From Galactobacter caseinivorans (GTDB taxonomy: Bacteria; Actinomycetota; Actinomycetes; Actinomycetales; Micrococcaceae), in the NCBI RefSeq assembly GCF_003640665.1, contig NZ_QQXL01000005.1:219151-283150 (forward strand): a DNA stretch of 64,000 nt. The letters are read 5' to 3'. The notes beneath the pieces are model-generated. The model was not told the DNA's origin. It ran no database searches and was given only the letters and a program-made list of their open reading frames with translations. The number at the start of each line of letters is the position of its first letter. Position 1 is the stretch's first letter. A program made the position numbers and the translations under genes. Of this stretch, positions 29,024 to 37,229 are shown piece after piece.

Positions 29024-29190
29024 GACCGCTCACCTCCCCAGGCGACTGGTGTTCCCCCTTGAACACCTCAAGCGTCTCGTGACCCCCTGACACTTTGCTC
29101 CGCTTTTGAACCGTTTTCGCCCAGATCCACCAAAGAATATTTCAAACCCATAGAAACAGGGTTTATCCACAGGCCCCGTCCCTCACAGGC
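29024..29190 (-). repeat. Conserved 167-bp leader of DUF222-HNH copy A (inverted repeat arm)
   Basis: Immediately upstream of copy A. It is of identical length and almost identical in sequence (about six mismatches by eye, no indels) to 61679..61845. It contains the DnaA-box consensus TTATCCACA at 29163..29171 and a hairpin GGTGTTC/GAACACC 24 bases before the start codon. Similarity stops abruptly at its outer edge. Confidence 0.85.
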
Positions 29191-29556
29191 GGCCGCCAAT
29201 CGCCCCCTGTGGGGGACGGGCGAGCCAAGCGGGGTGAGGGCCGATGTCCAGTGGTGGGGGGGTGCGGGAACGGTCGTGTCGCGAGCTGGAAAGCGCGACG
29301 GGAGAGAAAGAAAGGGATTACTACGTGTCTGCGTCCGCGATGTCTCGGCAAGCGGGTCGCTGCAACTGGGTCCCTGCAACTGGGTCCCTGCAACTGGGTA
29401 GACATAGCTGGGTAGCTACAACTGGGTTGCTGCAACCGGGTCGCGGCCCTATGGGTTCAGCTCAAGCCCGGCATCGTCGGGAGCCCCCAGGTCAGTCACG
29501 CCTGGCGGCGACGCCTGGAGGTGGCGTCCGGGGAGCCGGCGTCTGGCGGCGGTGTC
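29191..29556. other. Gene-free stretch between HNH leader A and DUF1992
   Basis: 366 bp without a credible gene. It holds the 14-bp tandem repeat described separately and small hairpins near the DUF1992 stop (for example GACGCC/GGCGTC at 29510 to 29528). Open frames across it have no ribosome binding site and no recognisable protein. Confidence 0.6.
29354..29451. repeat. 14-bp tandem repeat, about seven units
   Basis: Consecutive units of consensus GGGTNNCTGCAACT begin at 29354, 29368, 29382, 29396, 29410, 29424 and 29438. Units 2 and 3 are identical (GGGTCCCTGCAACT), units 1, 5 and 6 differ by a few bases, unit 4 is degenerate (GGGTAGACATAGCT) and unit 7 keeps only the first half. There are no spacers, so this is a minisatellite and not a CRISPR array. 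Confidence 0.9.
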
Positions 29557-30327
29557 TCACTTCGCAGACCGCAAGCGCCGGAGCCACCCGCGCGGGCCAC
29601 GCGGGTCACGCGGGTCAGACTTGCCGTCACGCCCTGGCTCAGTGGAACCCCGTGCCGACTCAAGCTCCCGTTCCAGCACAGCAGCGCGACGATCCCGCTC
29701 CCGCGCCCGCTCGCGCCACGCGAGCACCTCGGACTCCACCTCGCGGGTGGGCGTAATGACGGGAGGCCCGCCGAGGAGTTGGCGTCTGGCCTCGATGACC
29801 CGGCGGTTGAAGTTCGCCAGCGTCTCGCGGACCTCGGTCTCGCGGCCCAGGGCGTCCAGCTCGTCGTTGAGCCCGGCGTCCACCACGCGCAGCAGCAGCG
29901 CCTCCGGTCCCAAACCCTCCGTCGCGTGGACCTCCTCGCGGCGCATGAGGGACTTGGTCCACCAGTCCGGGTCCGTGGATGCGGCCAGATCGGGGAGCGG
30001 CTTGCCCGCATACGCTAGGTGATCAAAGTGCCCGTCCGCGATGGCGCGTTCCACGGCTGTCCGCGCCACGGCCTCCACCGTGGAGGAGAGCCGCATGGCC
30101 TCGGAGCCTGGGCGGGAAGGAATGAGTGGGTCGTCCTGCGCCGCATGATCGCCGGCAGGCGCATCACAGTTGTCCGACGCCGCCGACTGTTGCCTTTCGC
30201 GCGCCGTTTGTCCCACTCCGTGGGACAAATCCCGTCCGGCCAGCGCCGCCAGGGCCTCAACATCGAGCCCATCTTGGTACCGCGCCGCACGGATTCGGGG
30301 ATCCTCCGGGCCATCGTGGGTGCTCAT
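29557..30327 (-). CDS. DUF1992 (DnaJ homologue subfamily C member 28-like) protein
   Basis: About 256 residues from the ATG MSTHDGPEDP. The DUF1992 core is RTAVERAIADGHFDHLAYAG then KPLPDL, followed by DWWTKSLMRREE and NRRVIEARRQLLGGPPVITP. The C terminus is a helical, charged segment that could form a coiled coil (VLAWRERARERDRRAAVLERELES) and an Arg/Pro/Gly-rich tail with the repeat RDPRGPRG. No J domain is present. Function unknown. Divergent from HU. Confidence 0.8.
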   Translation of the reverse strand: MSTHDGPEDPRIRAARYQDGLDVEALAALAGRDLSHGVGQTARERQQSAASDNCDAPAGDHAAQDDPLIPSRPGSEAMRLSSTVEAVARTAVERAIADGHFDHLAYAGKPLPDLAASTDPDWWTKSLMRREEVHATEGLGPEALLLRVVDAGLNDELDALGRETEVRETLANFNRRVIEARRQLLGGPPVITPTREVESEVLAWRERARERDRRAAVLERELESARGSTEPGRDGKSDPRDPRGPRGWLRRLRSAK

Positions 30328-30384
30328 GCCGGTCCTTCCGCTCAGAAGGTGACTAACGCTACCCGGCACCGAACGGATGGGGCA

Positions 30385-30411
30385 GAAGTGACTGATGTGA
30401 CTGAAGTGACG
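30385..30411. repeat. Three 9-bp direct repeats in the HU upstream region
   Basis: GAAGTGACT, GATGTGACT and GAAGTGACG follow each other directly, upstream of HU. Regular 9-bp spacing is close to one helical turn, so they might be a protein-binding array, but this is speculation. Confidence 0.5.
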
Positions 30412-30558
30412 CTCCTAGCGGAAAAATCCCTGAAAACACGCCGATCGGCACTCGCTCAGGGCCCGGAAGCTGTTAGTTTCGTTCGGAACGCCCCGGTCAG
30501 CGGGGCGAACCCTTGGCCCCGTTGGCAAGGGTGGATCCCAATCCAGGAGGACAAAAAC

Positions 30559-30843
30559 GTGTCTATGAACCGCAGTGAGCTCGTCGCCGAGGTCGCCAAC
30601 AAGTCCGGTGCCGCCAAGACCGTTGTGAATGACGTGCTGGATGCGCTCTTCGCCACGTTCACCGAGCAGGTCTCCCAGGGCGAGAAGGTCTCGATCCCGG
30701 GCTGGCTCGCCGTTGAGCGCACCGATCGCGCCGCCCGCACGGGCCGCAACCCGCAGACCGGTGCCACCATCGAAATCCCGGCCGGTCACTCCGTGAAGCT
30801 GACCGCCGGCTCCAAGCTGAAGGCTGCTGTCGCCAAGAAGTAA
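30559..30843 (+). CDS. hup: DNA-binding protein HU
   Basis: A 94-residue histone-like protein: MNRSELVAEVANKSGAAKTV at the N terminus, the GEKVSIPGWLAVERTDRAAR saddle and the DNA-binding arm RTGRNPQTGATIEIPAGHSV. It lacks the long Lys/Ala C-terminal tail of mycobacterial HupB. AGGAGG lies eight bases before the GTG chosen; an ATG two codons later is possible. Confidence 0.95.
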   Translation: MSMNRSELVAEVANKSGAAKTVVNDVLDALFATFTEQVSQGEKVSIPGWLAVERTDRAARTGRNPQTGATIEIPAGHSVKLTAGSKLKAAVAKK

Positions 30844-30867
30844 GGCCCTTGCCTTTTTAAGGCGCCT

Positions 30868-30917
30868 CGACCAGGCCCGTCGTCCCCGTTTCTGGGTGCG
30901 GCGGGCCTGGTCGTTTC
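30868..30917 (+). terminator. Terminator of the HU gene
   Basis: Arms CGACCAGGCCCGTCG and CGGCGGGCCTGGTCG pair over 15 bases with one wobble and are followed by TTTCAG. Confidence 0.75.
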
Positions 30918-30922
30918 AGCAT

Positions 30923-30950
30923 TTGGCTCCAGTTCTACACGCCGTAGACT
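30923..30950 (+). promoter_or_regulatory. Promoter of the copD-ctaG gene
   Basis: TTGGCT and TAGACT with a 16-base spacer, about 60 bp upstream of the ATG at 31010. Confidence 0.45.
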
Positions 30951-31009
30951 AAGGAGTAGCGCGCCCGAAACAGGCGGGCACCATCGCAGTAAACGAAGGG
31001 ACCCGCAGC

Positions 31010-33109
31010 ATGATCAGCGTCGGCGCCGAGGATCGACCGAAGCTGGCGCGCCTGCTCATGCTGCCGGCGGTCCCGATTGCTTTAGCGGTCGCCCTGGTGG
31101 CGCTCTGGTTGACGGGCTCTGCGGCCTCCGTCTCGCTGAGCGACGCCGGCACGTTGAGTCGCTGGGGTGCGCCGCTCGTGCGCCTCATCCACGACCTGAG
31201 CATGACGCTGACCATCGGCTGCCTCATCTTTGCCACCGCCATTTTGCCGCGCACCACCGCGCCGCGACGGGCCACGGGTCGCGGACACAGCACCGACGGC
31301 GGCACGCCTCAGCCCGCCTTTGTGCGCGCGCTGAACGTGGCCGCCGCCTCCGCCGGGGTGTGGACCCTGGCCGCTGCAGGCGTGGCCGTCTTCTCCTTCT
31401 CCACCGGTTCGGGGCTGAAGATCAGCACCGACAGCGCCTTCACCAAGGCGCTGGGGGACTACCTCACCAATATTGACCAGGGCAAGGCCTGGGCGGCGGT
31501 CACGCTGCTCGCCGCCCTGGTGACGACCCTGGCGTTTGCGCTGCGCACCCCGGCGGGGCTGGCGGTGGCGACCGCGCTCTCCCTCGGCGTCATCATCCCC
31601 ATCTCCCTGGTGGGGCACTCCGCCGGTGGCGATGACCACTGGGGGGCCGTGAATGGCATTGCCCTGCACCTGGGCGGCGTGGCCGCCTGGGCCGGAGGGA
31701 TCGGTGCCCTCGGTGTGGTGGCCGGCCTGCTGGGCCAGCGCACCCCCACCGTGCGCGGCGGCAAGGGCAACGTGATGGCCGCGGACGTGCTGGCCCGCTT
31801 CTCCAGCCTGGCCACCGCGGGCATCGTCCTGGTGATCGGCTCCGGGATCGTGAGCTCCCTGATCCGCGTGAATCACTGGGAGCAGCTGGGCAGCCCGTAC
31901 GGCTCGCTCCTGCTCCTCAAGCTCTTCCTGTCGCTGGTCCTTGGCATGCTTGGACTCGTCCACCGCCGCAACATCATTCCCCGCTTGCGCGAGGGGGAGT
32001 TGAGCGCGCGCCGCGCCGCGTGGCGCGTGGTGGCCGTTGAGGTCGCCATCATGGCCGCGGTCATGGGCCTGGCGGCCGTGCTTGCGCGCACCTCCCCGCC
32101 CGTCTCCACGGAGCCGCCGGCGGAGATGACCCCGGCCCGCCGCCTCACCGGCTACGAGCTGCCCCCGGAGCTTGGCGGTAGCGAGTGGCTCACCGTGTGG
32201 CGCCTCGACTGGCTCTGGGTCGCCGTCATCGTGTTCCTGGCCGTGGCCTACACCCGCTGGTTTATCCGCTTGCGCAGGCGCGGGGACCGCTGGAATGTGT
32301 GGCGCCTGATCAGCTTCTACGTGGGGCTGCTTGCGCTGCTCTACATCACCTCCGGTGCCCCCGCCGTGTACGGCATGGTGCTCTTCTCCATGCACATGGT
32401 GGATCACATGGCCTTGACCATGGTGGCGCCGTTCTTCCTGGTGGTTGGCTCGCCGATCGCGCTTGGGTTGCGGGCCATGGGCTCGCGTCAGGACGGCTCG
32501 CGGGGGCCGCGCGAGTGGACGCTGGCCGTGGTCCACTCCCGCTTCGCGTCGCTGGTGACTAACCCGATCTTTGCCGCGGTGAACTTTGCCGGCTCCATCA
32601 TCCTGTTCTACAACACGGACATCATGGGCCTGGCCATGCGGTACCACGTGGGCCACGAGCTCATGATTTTCCACTTCCTGGTCACCGGATACATCTTTGC
32701 GGCCAACATGATTGGCCTTGACCCCATGCCGCGCCGGGCCAGCTACCCCATGCGCCTGGTGATGCTCCTCGCCACCATGGTCTTCCACGCCTTCTACGCC
32801 ACCAGCCTCATGGCCACAGAGGTGCTCATTCAGCCGGACTGGTTTGGGAACATGGGCCGGGACTGGGGCGGCTCCGCCATCGAGGACCAGAAGGTGGGCG
32901 CGGGCTCCATGTGGGGCATCGGAGAGATCCCCACGCTCATGCTGGCCCTCGGCGTGGCCCTTGGCTGGTCCCGTTCCGACGCCCGCGAGTCTAAGCGCCG
33001 CGACCGCGAGGCGGACCGCACCGGCGAGGCGGAGCTCAACGCCTACAACGACATGTTTGCCCAGCTGGCCGCGGCGGAGAAGAACGCGCAGCGCGGCCCG
33101 CGGCGGTAG
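31010..33109 (+). CDS. CopD-CtaG fusion: copper resistance/cytochrome oxidase copper delivery membrane protein
   Basis: A 699-residue polytopic membrane protein. The N-terminal half (to about residue 360) is CopD-like, with helices such as LVRLIHDLSMTLTIGCLIFA and VNGIALHLGGVAAWAGGIGA bearing conserved His. The C-terminal half is caa3-type CtaG: MVLFSMHMVDHMALTMVAPF, FHFLVTGYIFAANMIGLDP and FHAFYATSLMA. The arrangement is the standard actinobacterial fusion, thought to move copper to the CuA/CuB centre of cytochrome c oxidase. An NHL-thioredoxin protein follows on the same strand. Confidence 0.92.
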   Translation: MISVGAEDRPKLARLLMLPAVPIALAVALVALWLTGSAASVSLSDAGTLSRWGAPLVRLIHDLSMTLTIGCLIFATAILPRTTAPRRATGRGHSTDGGTPQPAFVRALNVAAASAGVWTLAAAGVAVFSFSTGSGLKISTDSAFTKALGDYLTNIDQGKAWAAVTLLAALVTTLAFALRTPAGLAVATALSLGVIIPISLVGHSAGGDDHWGAVNGIALHLGGVAAWAGGIGALGVVAGLLGQRTPTVRGGKGNVMAADVLARFSSLATAGIVLVIGSGIVSSLIRVNHWEQLGSPYGSLLLLKLFLSLVLGMLGLVHRRNIIPRLREGELSARRAAWRVVAVEVAIMAAVMGLAAVLARTSPPVSTEPPAEMTPARRLTGYELPPELGGSEWLTVWRLDWLWVAVIVFLAVAYTRWFIRLRRRGDRWNVWRLISFYVGLLALLYITSGAPAVYGMVLFSMHMVDHMALTMVAPFFLVVGSPIALGLRAMGSRQDGSRGPREWTLAVVHSRFASLVTNPIFAAVNFAGSIILFYNTDIMGLAMRYHVGHELMIFHFLVTGYIFAANMIGLDPMPRRASYPMRLVMLLATMVFHAFYATSLMATEVLIQPDWFGNMGRDWGGSAIEDQKVGAGSMWGIGEIPTLMLALGVALGWSRSDARESKRRDREADRTGEAELNAYNDMFAQLAAAEKNAQRGPRR

Positions 33110-33216
33110 GCAGTCGGCCGCCGCCGCACGGCGTCACGGACCCTGCCGGGAACAAGAGCTGGCCCTAAAATGGTTGCATCAGCTACACGTCAGCCGACAG
33201 CGATGAGGTACCAGCA

Positions 33217-35139
33217 GTGACTCAGACCCCCACCACCCTCCGTTCCGCCGTGCGCGTGCGCGCCTCTGAGCTCACCGGGCGCGGGTGGCTCAATACCGGG
33301 GACGCATCGCTTGATCTGGCATCGCTGCGCGGCAAGATTGTGCTGCTGGATTTCTGGACCTTCTGCTGCATCAACTGCCTGCACGTGATTGACGAGCTGC
33401 GCCCGCTGGAAGCGGAGTACAAGGACGTCCTCGTGACGGTCGGCGTGCACTCGCCCAAGTTTGAGCATGAGGCGGATCCGGTGGCGTTGGCCGCGGCCGT
33501 GGAGCGCTACGAGATCCACCATCCCATCCTGGATGACCCGGATTTGGGCACCTGGCAGGCCTACACGGCCCGCGCCTGGCCCACGCTGGTGGTCCTGGAC
33601 CCCGAGGGTTACATCGTGGCTCACCTCTCCGGCGAGGGGCACGTGGCCGGGTTGCGCTCGCTGGTGGAGGAGCTCATCGCTGAGCACGAGTCCAAGGGCA
33701 CGCTGCACCGCGGCGACGGCCCGTATGTGGCCCCGCCCGCACGGGAGGGTGATCTGCGTTTCCCGGGGTCCGCGATCCAGCTGCCCGACGGCGGCTTCTT
33801 GGTTTTGGACACGGGTCACCACCGCTTGGTGGTGCTGGGCAACGACGCCGCGACGGTGGAGCGCGTGATCGGCGCCGGCGGCAAGGGGCACGTGGACGGC
33901 CCGGCGGAGGTGGCGCAGTTTGACGAGCCGCAGGGCGCCACGCTGCTGCCCGCGGAGGTCGCGGCGAAGGTCGGCTACGACGTGCTGGTCGCGGACACGG
34001 TTAACCACCGCCTGCGCGGCGTGGACCTGGCCTCCGGTCAGGTGCGCACCGTGGCCGGTAACGGGGTGCAGAGGCTGCTCGACGCCGAGAACGCGCGTAC
34101 CGCGGGCGCGTGGACTCGCGCGGTGGGCTCGGTTCCGCTGGAGACCAGCCTGTCCTCCCCGTGGGACGTGGTGTATTCGGAGAAGGCCGGGCGGGCCTTT
34201 GTGGCCATGGCGGGCACGCATCAGATCTTTGGTTTTGACCCGGTGACGGGTGAGGTCACGCTGGAGGCTGGCTGCGGCGTGGAGGGCCTGCTGGATGGCC
34301 CGGCCCATGAGGCGATGTTTGCCCAGACCTCCGGCCTGGCCCTGGACCGCGCGGGGGATGTGTGGCTGGCGGACTCGGAGACCTCCGCGCTGCGCGTGCT
34401 GCGCCTGGCCGATGACGGCACGGTGGCCGCGGTGGAGACCGGCGTGGGCGAGGGTCTCTACGACTTTGGCTTCCGCGACGGCGATGCCGCCCAGGCGCGC
34501 TTGCAGCACCCGCTGGGCACCGCGGTGCTCCCGGATGGCTCGCTGGCGATCGCGGACACCTACAACGGCGCCGTGCGCCGCTACGACCCGGCCACCGGCG
34601 TGGTCGCGACCCTGGCGCAGGGGCTCGCTGAGCCATCCGAGGTGCTGGTGGATACCTCCGTCGAGGGCGACCCGGTGCTGGTGGTCGTAGAGACCAATCA
34701 GCACCAGTTGGTGCGCATCCCGTTGCCCCGCGAGGTGGCGGTGGTGGATGAGGGGGCGTCGCAGTCCCAGCGCCCCAGCACCACGGTGGCCCCGGGGGAG
34801 CACAGCATCGCCGTGCGTTTCAGCGCGCCGGCAGGGCAGAAGTTGGATGAGCGCTGGGGGGATCCCACGCAGTTGAAGGTCTCCGCTTCCCCGGAGGAGC
34901 TGATCCTCTCCGGCGGCGGCACCAGCCAGGGGCTCACCCGGACGCTGGTGCTCAACCCCGCGGTCCCGGAGGGCGTGCTGCACATCTCCGCCCGCGCGGC
35001 CTCCTGCGACGGAGAGCTGGGCCAGCCCATTCCGGATCACGCCGCCTGCCACCTGTACCAGCAGGATTGGGGCATTCCGGTGGTGCAGGGCCAGGGTGGC
35101 GAGGACCGGCTTGACCTGGATCTGCGAGGAATGAACTGA
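33217..35139 (+). CDS. Thioredoxin-like protein with NHL repeats
   Basis: A 640-residue protein. The N-terminal thioredoxin domain (about residues 20-160) has the redox motif C51-I-N-C54 in DFWTFCCINCLHVID and the TlpA/ResA-like YEIHHPILDD block. Then come NHL/beta-propeller repeats with motifs such as GSAIQLPDGGFLVLDTGHHR, DVLVADTVNHRLRGVD and GSLAIADTYNGAVRRYD, and a C-terminal beta domain of about 100 residues ending LDLDLRGMN. It is the bacterial counterpart of NHLRC2. No signal peptide, so cytoplasmic. GTG start, with a TAAAAT -10 about 45 bases upstream. Confidence 0.9.
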   Translation: MTQTPTTLRSAVRVRASELTGRGWLNTGDASLDLASLRGKIVLLDFWTFCCINCLHVIDELRPLEAEYKDVLVTVGVHSPKFEHEADPVALAAAVERYEIHHPILDDPDLGTWQAYTARAWPTLVVLDPEGYIVAHLSGEGHVAGLRSLVEELIAEHESKGTLHRGDGPYVAPPAREGDLRFPGSAIQLPDGGFLVLDTGHHRLVVLGNDAATVERVIGAGGKGHVDGPAEVAQFDEPQGATLLPAEVAAKVGYDVLVADTVNHRLRGVDLASGQVRTVAGNGVQRLLDAENARTAGAWTRAVGSVPLETSLSSPWDVVYSEKAGRAFVAMAGTHQIFGFDPVTGEVTLEAGCGVEGLLDGPAHEAMFAQTSGLALDRAGDVWLADSETSALRVLRLADDGTVAAVETGVGEGLYDFGFRDGDAAQARLQHPLGTAVLPDGSLAIADTYNGAVRRYDPATGVVATLAQGLAEPSEVLVDTSVEGDPVLVVVETNQHQLVRIPLPREVAVVDEGASQSQRPSTTVAPGEHSIAVRFSAPAGQKLDERWGDPTQLKVSASPEELILSGGGTSQGLTRTLVLNPAVPEGVLHISARAASCDGELGQPIPDHAACHLYQQDWGIPVVQGQGGEDRLDLDLRGMN

Positions 35140-35262
35140 CAGCGCGCGGCGTGAGTGGCAGTATGGGGGATACCTCCCTATTCTCCTGACAAAGGACGGC
35201 CAGACCATGCGCACGCCGGCGATCTCACCATCGACCGGAGCCCGTGTAGCGGGGAGGCGCGC

Positions 35263-36561
35263 ATGAGTCGCATGTTTGCCTCCCTGTCGGAGCGCAATTA
35301 CCGCGTCTGGTTTGCGGGGGGACTGGTCTCCAATGTGGGCACCTGGATGCAGCGCATTGCCCAGGACTGGCTGGTCCTGACGCAGCTCACTGATCACTCC
35401 GGCACCGCGACCGGCCTGGTGACGGGCCTGCAGTTCTTGCCCATCCTCCTGCTCAGCCCCTACGCCGGGCTCATCGCGGATCGCATGTCCAAGCTGCGCC
35501 TGCTCAAGATCACGCAGGCCGGCTCCATGTTCCTGGCCCTGCTGCTTGGTGTGCTGGTTCTGACCAACACGGCGCAGCTGTGGCACGTCTACGTCATCGC
35601 CACGGCGCTCGGCATCGTGGCCGCCTTTGACGGCCCGCCGCGCCAGGCCCTGGTCAACGATCTGGTGCCACGCTCCCTGGTCCCCAACGCGGTCTCCCTC
35701 AACTCCACGAGCTTTAACCTGGCGCGCCTGGCCGGTCCCGGCGTGGCAGGGCTGCTGATCGCGGCCGTGGGCACCGGGTGGCTCTTCCTGATCAACGCGG
35801 CCAGCTACGTCGCCGTCCTCATCGCGCTGGCCGCGCTCAAGGAGAAGACCTTCTTTGGCACCGGGGTGCGCACGCCGCGGGCCAAGGGGCAGGTGCGCGA
35901 GGGCATCGCGTACGTCCTGGCCAGTCCCACCCTGATTCTCATCTTTGTGATGGCCTTTATGGTGGGCACCTTTGGGCTGAATTTCCAGATCTTCAATGCC
36001 GTCATGTCCACGACCGTGTTTCATCGGGGCCCGGCGGATTACGGCATTTTGGGAACCATCATGGCGATTGGCACGCTGGCGGGGGCGCTGCTTGCCGCCC
36101 GCAGGCAGGGCTCCCGGGTCAAGTACGCCGTGGCCGGGGCGCTGCTGGCCGGCGCCTTCATGATCGCTGCCGCCTGGGCCCCCTCCTTCTGGGTCTTTGC
36201 GGCCCTCCTGGTCCCCACCGGCCTGGCCTCCATCACCTTCCTGAACTCCGCCAACGTGACGGTGCAGATGAGCGTTGACCCGGCCTTCCGCGGCCGCGTC
36301 ATGGCGCTCTACATGATGGTGCTGCAGGGTGGAACGCCGCTCGGGGCGCCCCTCATGGGCTGGATCGCGGAGCACTACGGCGCCCGCGCCTCCCTGACCG
36401 TGGCCGGCGTCCTCACCGTGCTGGTGGCCGTCTGGGGCATCTTCTATTGGTCCCGCCACCACCGCGGCGAGCTGGGCACGCGGCTGCGCCAGTACGGCGG
36501 CAGTATGCGCCAGCGCGTGCGCCTGCCGCGCAAGGACGACCCGGAGCCGGACGCCGCGTAG
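35263..36561 (+). CDS. MFS transporter (MFS_3/EntS-like)
   Basis: A 432-residue carrier with 12 membrane helices. It opens FASLSERNYRVWFAGGLVSN then VGTWMQRIAQDWLVL, the signature of the EntS/MFS_3 group of exporters. The cytoplasmic loop GLIADRMSKLRLLK corresponds to MFS motif A. The ATG is chosen because GGGGAGG stands six bases before it. Substrate unknown. It ends one base before the convergent GyrI-like gene. Confidence 0.88.
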   Translation: MSRMFASLSERNYRVWFAGGLVSNVGTWMQRIAQDWLVLTQLTDHSGTATGLVTGLQFLPILLLSPYAGLIADRMSKLRLLKITQAGSMFLALLLGVLVLTNTAQLWHVYVIATALGIVAAFDGPPRQALVNDLVPRSLVPNAVSLNSTSFNLARLAGPGVAGLLIAAVGTGWLFLINAASYVAVLIALAALKEKTFFGTGVRTPRAKGQVREGIAYVLASPTLILIFVMAFMVGTFGLNFQIFNAVMSTTVFHRGPADYGILGTIMAIGTLAGALLAARRQGSRVKYAVAGALLAGAFMIAAAWAPSFWVFAALLVPTGLASITFLNSANVTVQMSVDPAFRGRVMALYMMVLQGGTPLGAPLMGWIAEHYGARASLTVAGVLTVLVAVWGIFYWSRHHRGELGTRLRQYGGSMRQRVRLPRKDDPEPDAA

Positions 36562-36562
36562 T

Positions 36563-37201
36563 TCAGCGGCTGCCCTCCCGCACCGGTTGGCCCTCCCGCA
36601 CCGGTTGGCGCAGCACCGTCTTGAGCCGCTCCGGTGCCACCCGGCGCGGGTCGCTGAGGTAGATCTCGTGATGCGGGCCGTTGAAGGTGAGCCCGCGGGC
36701 TGGCATCAGCTCGTGGTGTAGGCGGTGCAGGGTGGGCGCCTCGTCGTCGTAGGAGCCCACGTGCATGATCTGCAGGCAGCGCCCCTCGGACAGCCGCAGC
36801 AGCCGCACCCGGTCAAGGGGTAGCTGCGGCTTCTTGGCGGCCGCGGCGGCCAGGCCCGCCGCCACGTCCGCATCGCTCACGAGCCAGGGCAGCGGGATCA
36901 ACATGGTCCAGTCCCAGGCGGCCTTGTTGCCTGCCTCAAGGTCCGCCGGGTCCGCGCTGGTCCAGAGCCCCTCCAGCGGGCCCACCACAAAGTCCTCCCC
37001 GGTGCGGGCCTTCAGCGCAAACTTGAGGGTGTAGCCGGCCGTGTAGAGGCTCTGCACCCCTGCCGCGTACTCCGCGGAGACATTAGGATCCCCGTGACCG
37101 TCAAACGCCAGGTAGCGCGCCTGCGGAACATCCACCTCCACAAAGTCCGCGGTTCCGGGCTGGTAGAGCGCCTTCAGGTCCCTCTTCAGATCCACCTTCA
37201 T
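36563..37201 (-). CDS. GyrI-like small-molecule-binding protein
   Basis: About 212 residues starting MKVDLKRDLKALYQPGTADF. It is the stand-alone GyrI-like/SHS2 domain: VDVPQARYLAFDGHGDPNVS, the core LKFALKARTGEDFVVGPLEG then LW, and GRCLQIMHVGSYDDEAPTLH. Such proteins bind or hydrolyse small aromatic or cyclic compounds. Oddity: the C terminus reads RQPVREGQPVREGSR because of an exact 18-bp tandem duplication at 36572..36607. Confidence 0.83.
   Translation of the reverse strand: MKVDLKRDLKALYQPGTADFVEVDVPQARYLAFDGHGDPNVSAEYAAGVQSLYTAGYTLKFALKARTGEDFVVGPLEGLWTSADPADLEAGNKAAWDWTMLIPLPWLVSDADVAAGLAAAAAKKPQLPLDRVRLLRLSEGRCLQIMHVGSYDDEAPTLHRLHHELMPARGLTFNGPHHEIYLSDPRRVAPERLKTVLRQPVREGQPVREGSR
36572..36607. 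repeat. Exact 18-bp tandem duplication in the 3' end of the GyrI-like gene
   Basis: GCCCTCCCGCACCGGTTG occurs twice in direct succession and adds a second VREGQP hexapeptide in frame just before the stop codon. Confidence 0.9.
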
Positions 37202-37229
37202 GGCCTGGGCCGCTTCCTTGGCCGGCGCC

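Noticed and set aside
29163..29171. Replication origin
   Set aside because: Only single DnaA-box matches occur in each HNH leader, with no box cluster, AT-rich unwinding region, dnaA or dnaN.
29354..29451. CRISPR array
   Set aside because: The units follow each other without spacers, are only 14 bp long, and there are no cas genes in the window.
29244..29756. Plus-strand frame covering the 14-bp repeats and the DUF1992 3' end
   Set aside because: No ribosome binding site; the frame runs antisense into DUF1992 and has Arg/Ala-rich low complexity.
33190..36462. 1090-codon minus-strand open frame
   Set aside because: Antisense of the NHL-thioredoxin and MFS genes. Extreme Gly/His/Gln content is typical for frames opposite high-GC genes.
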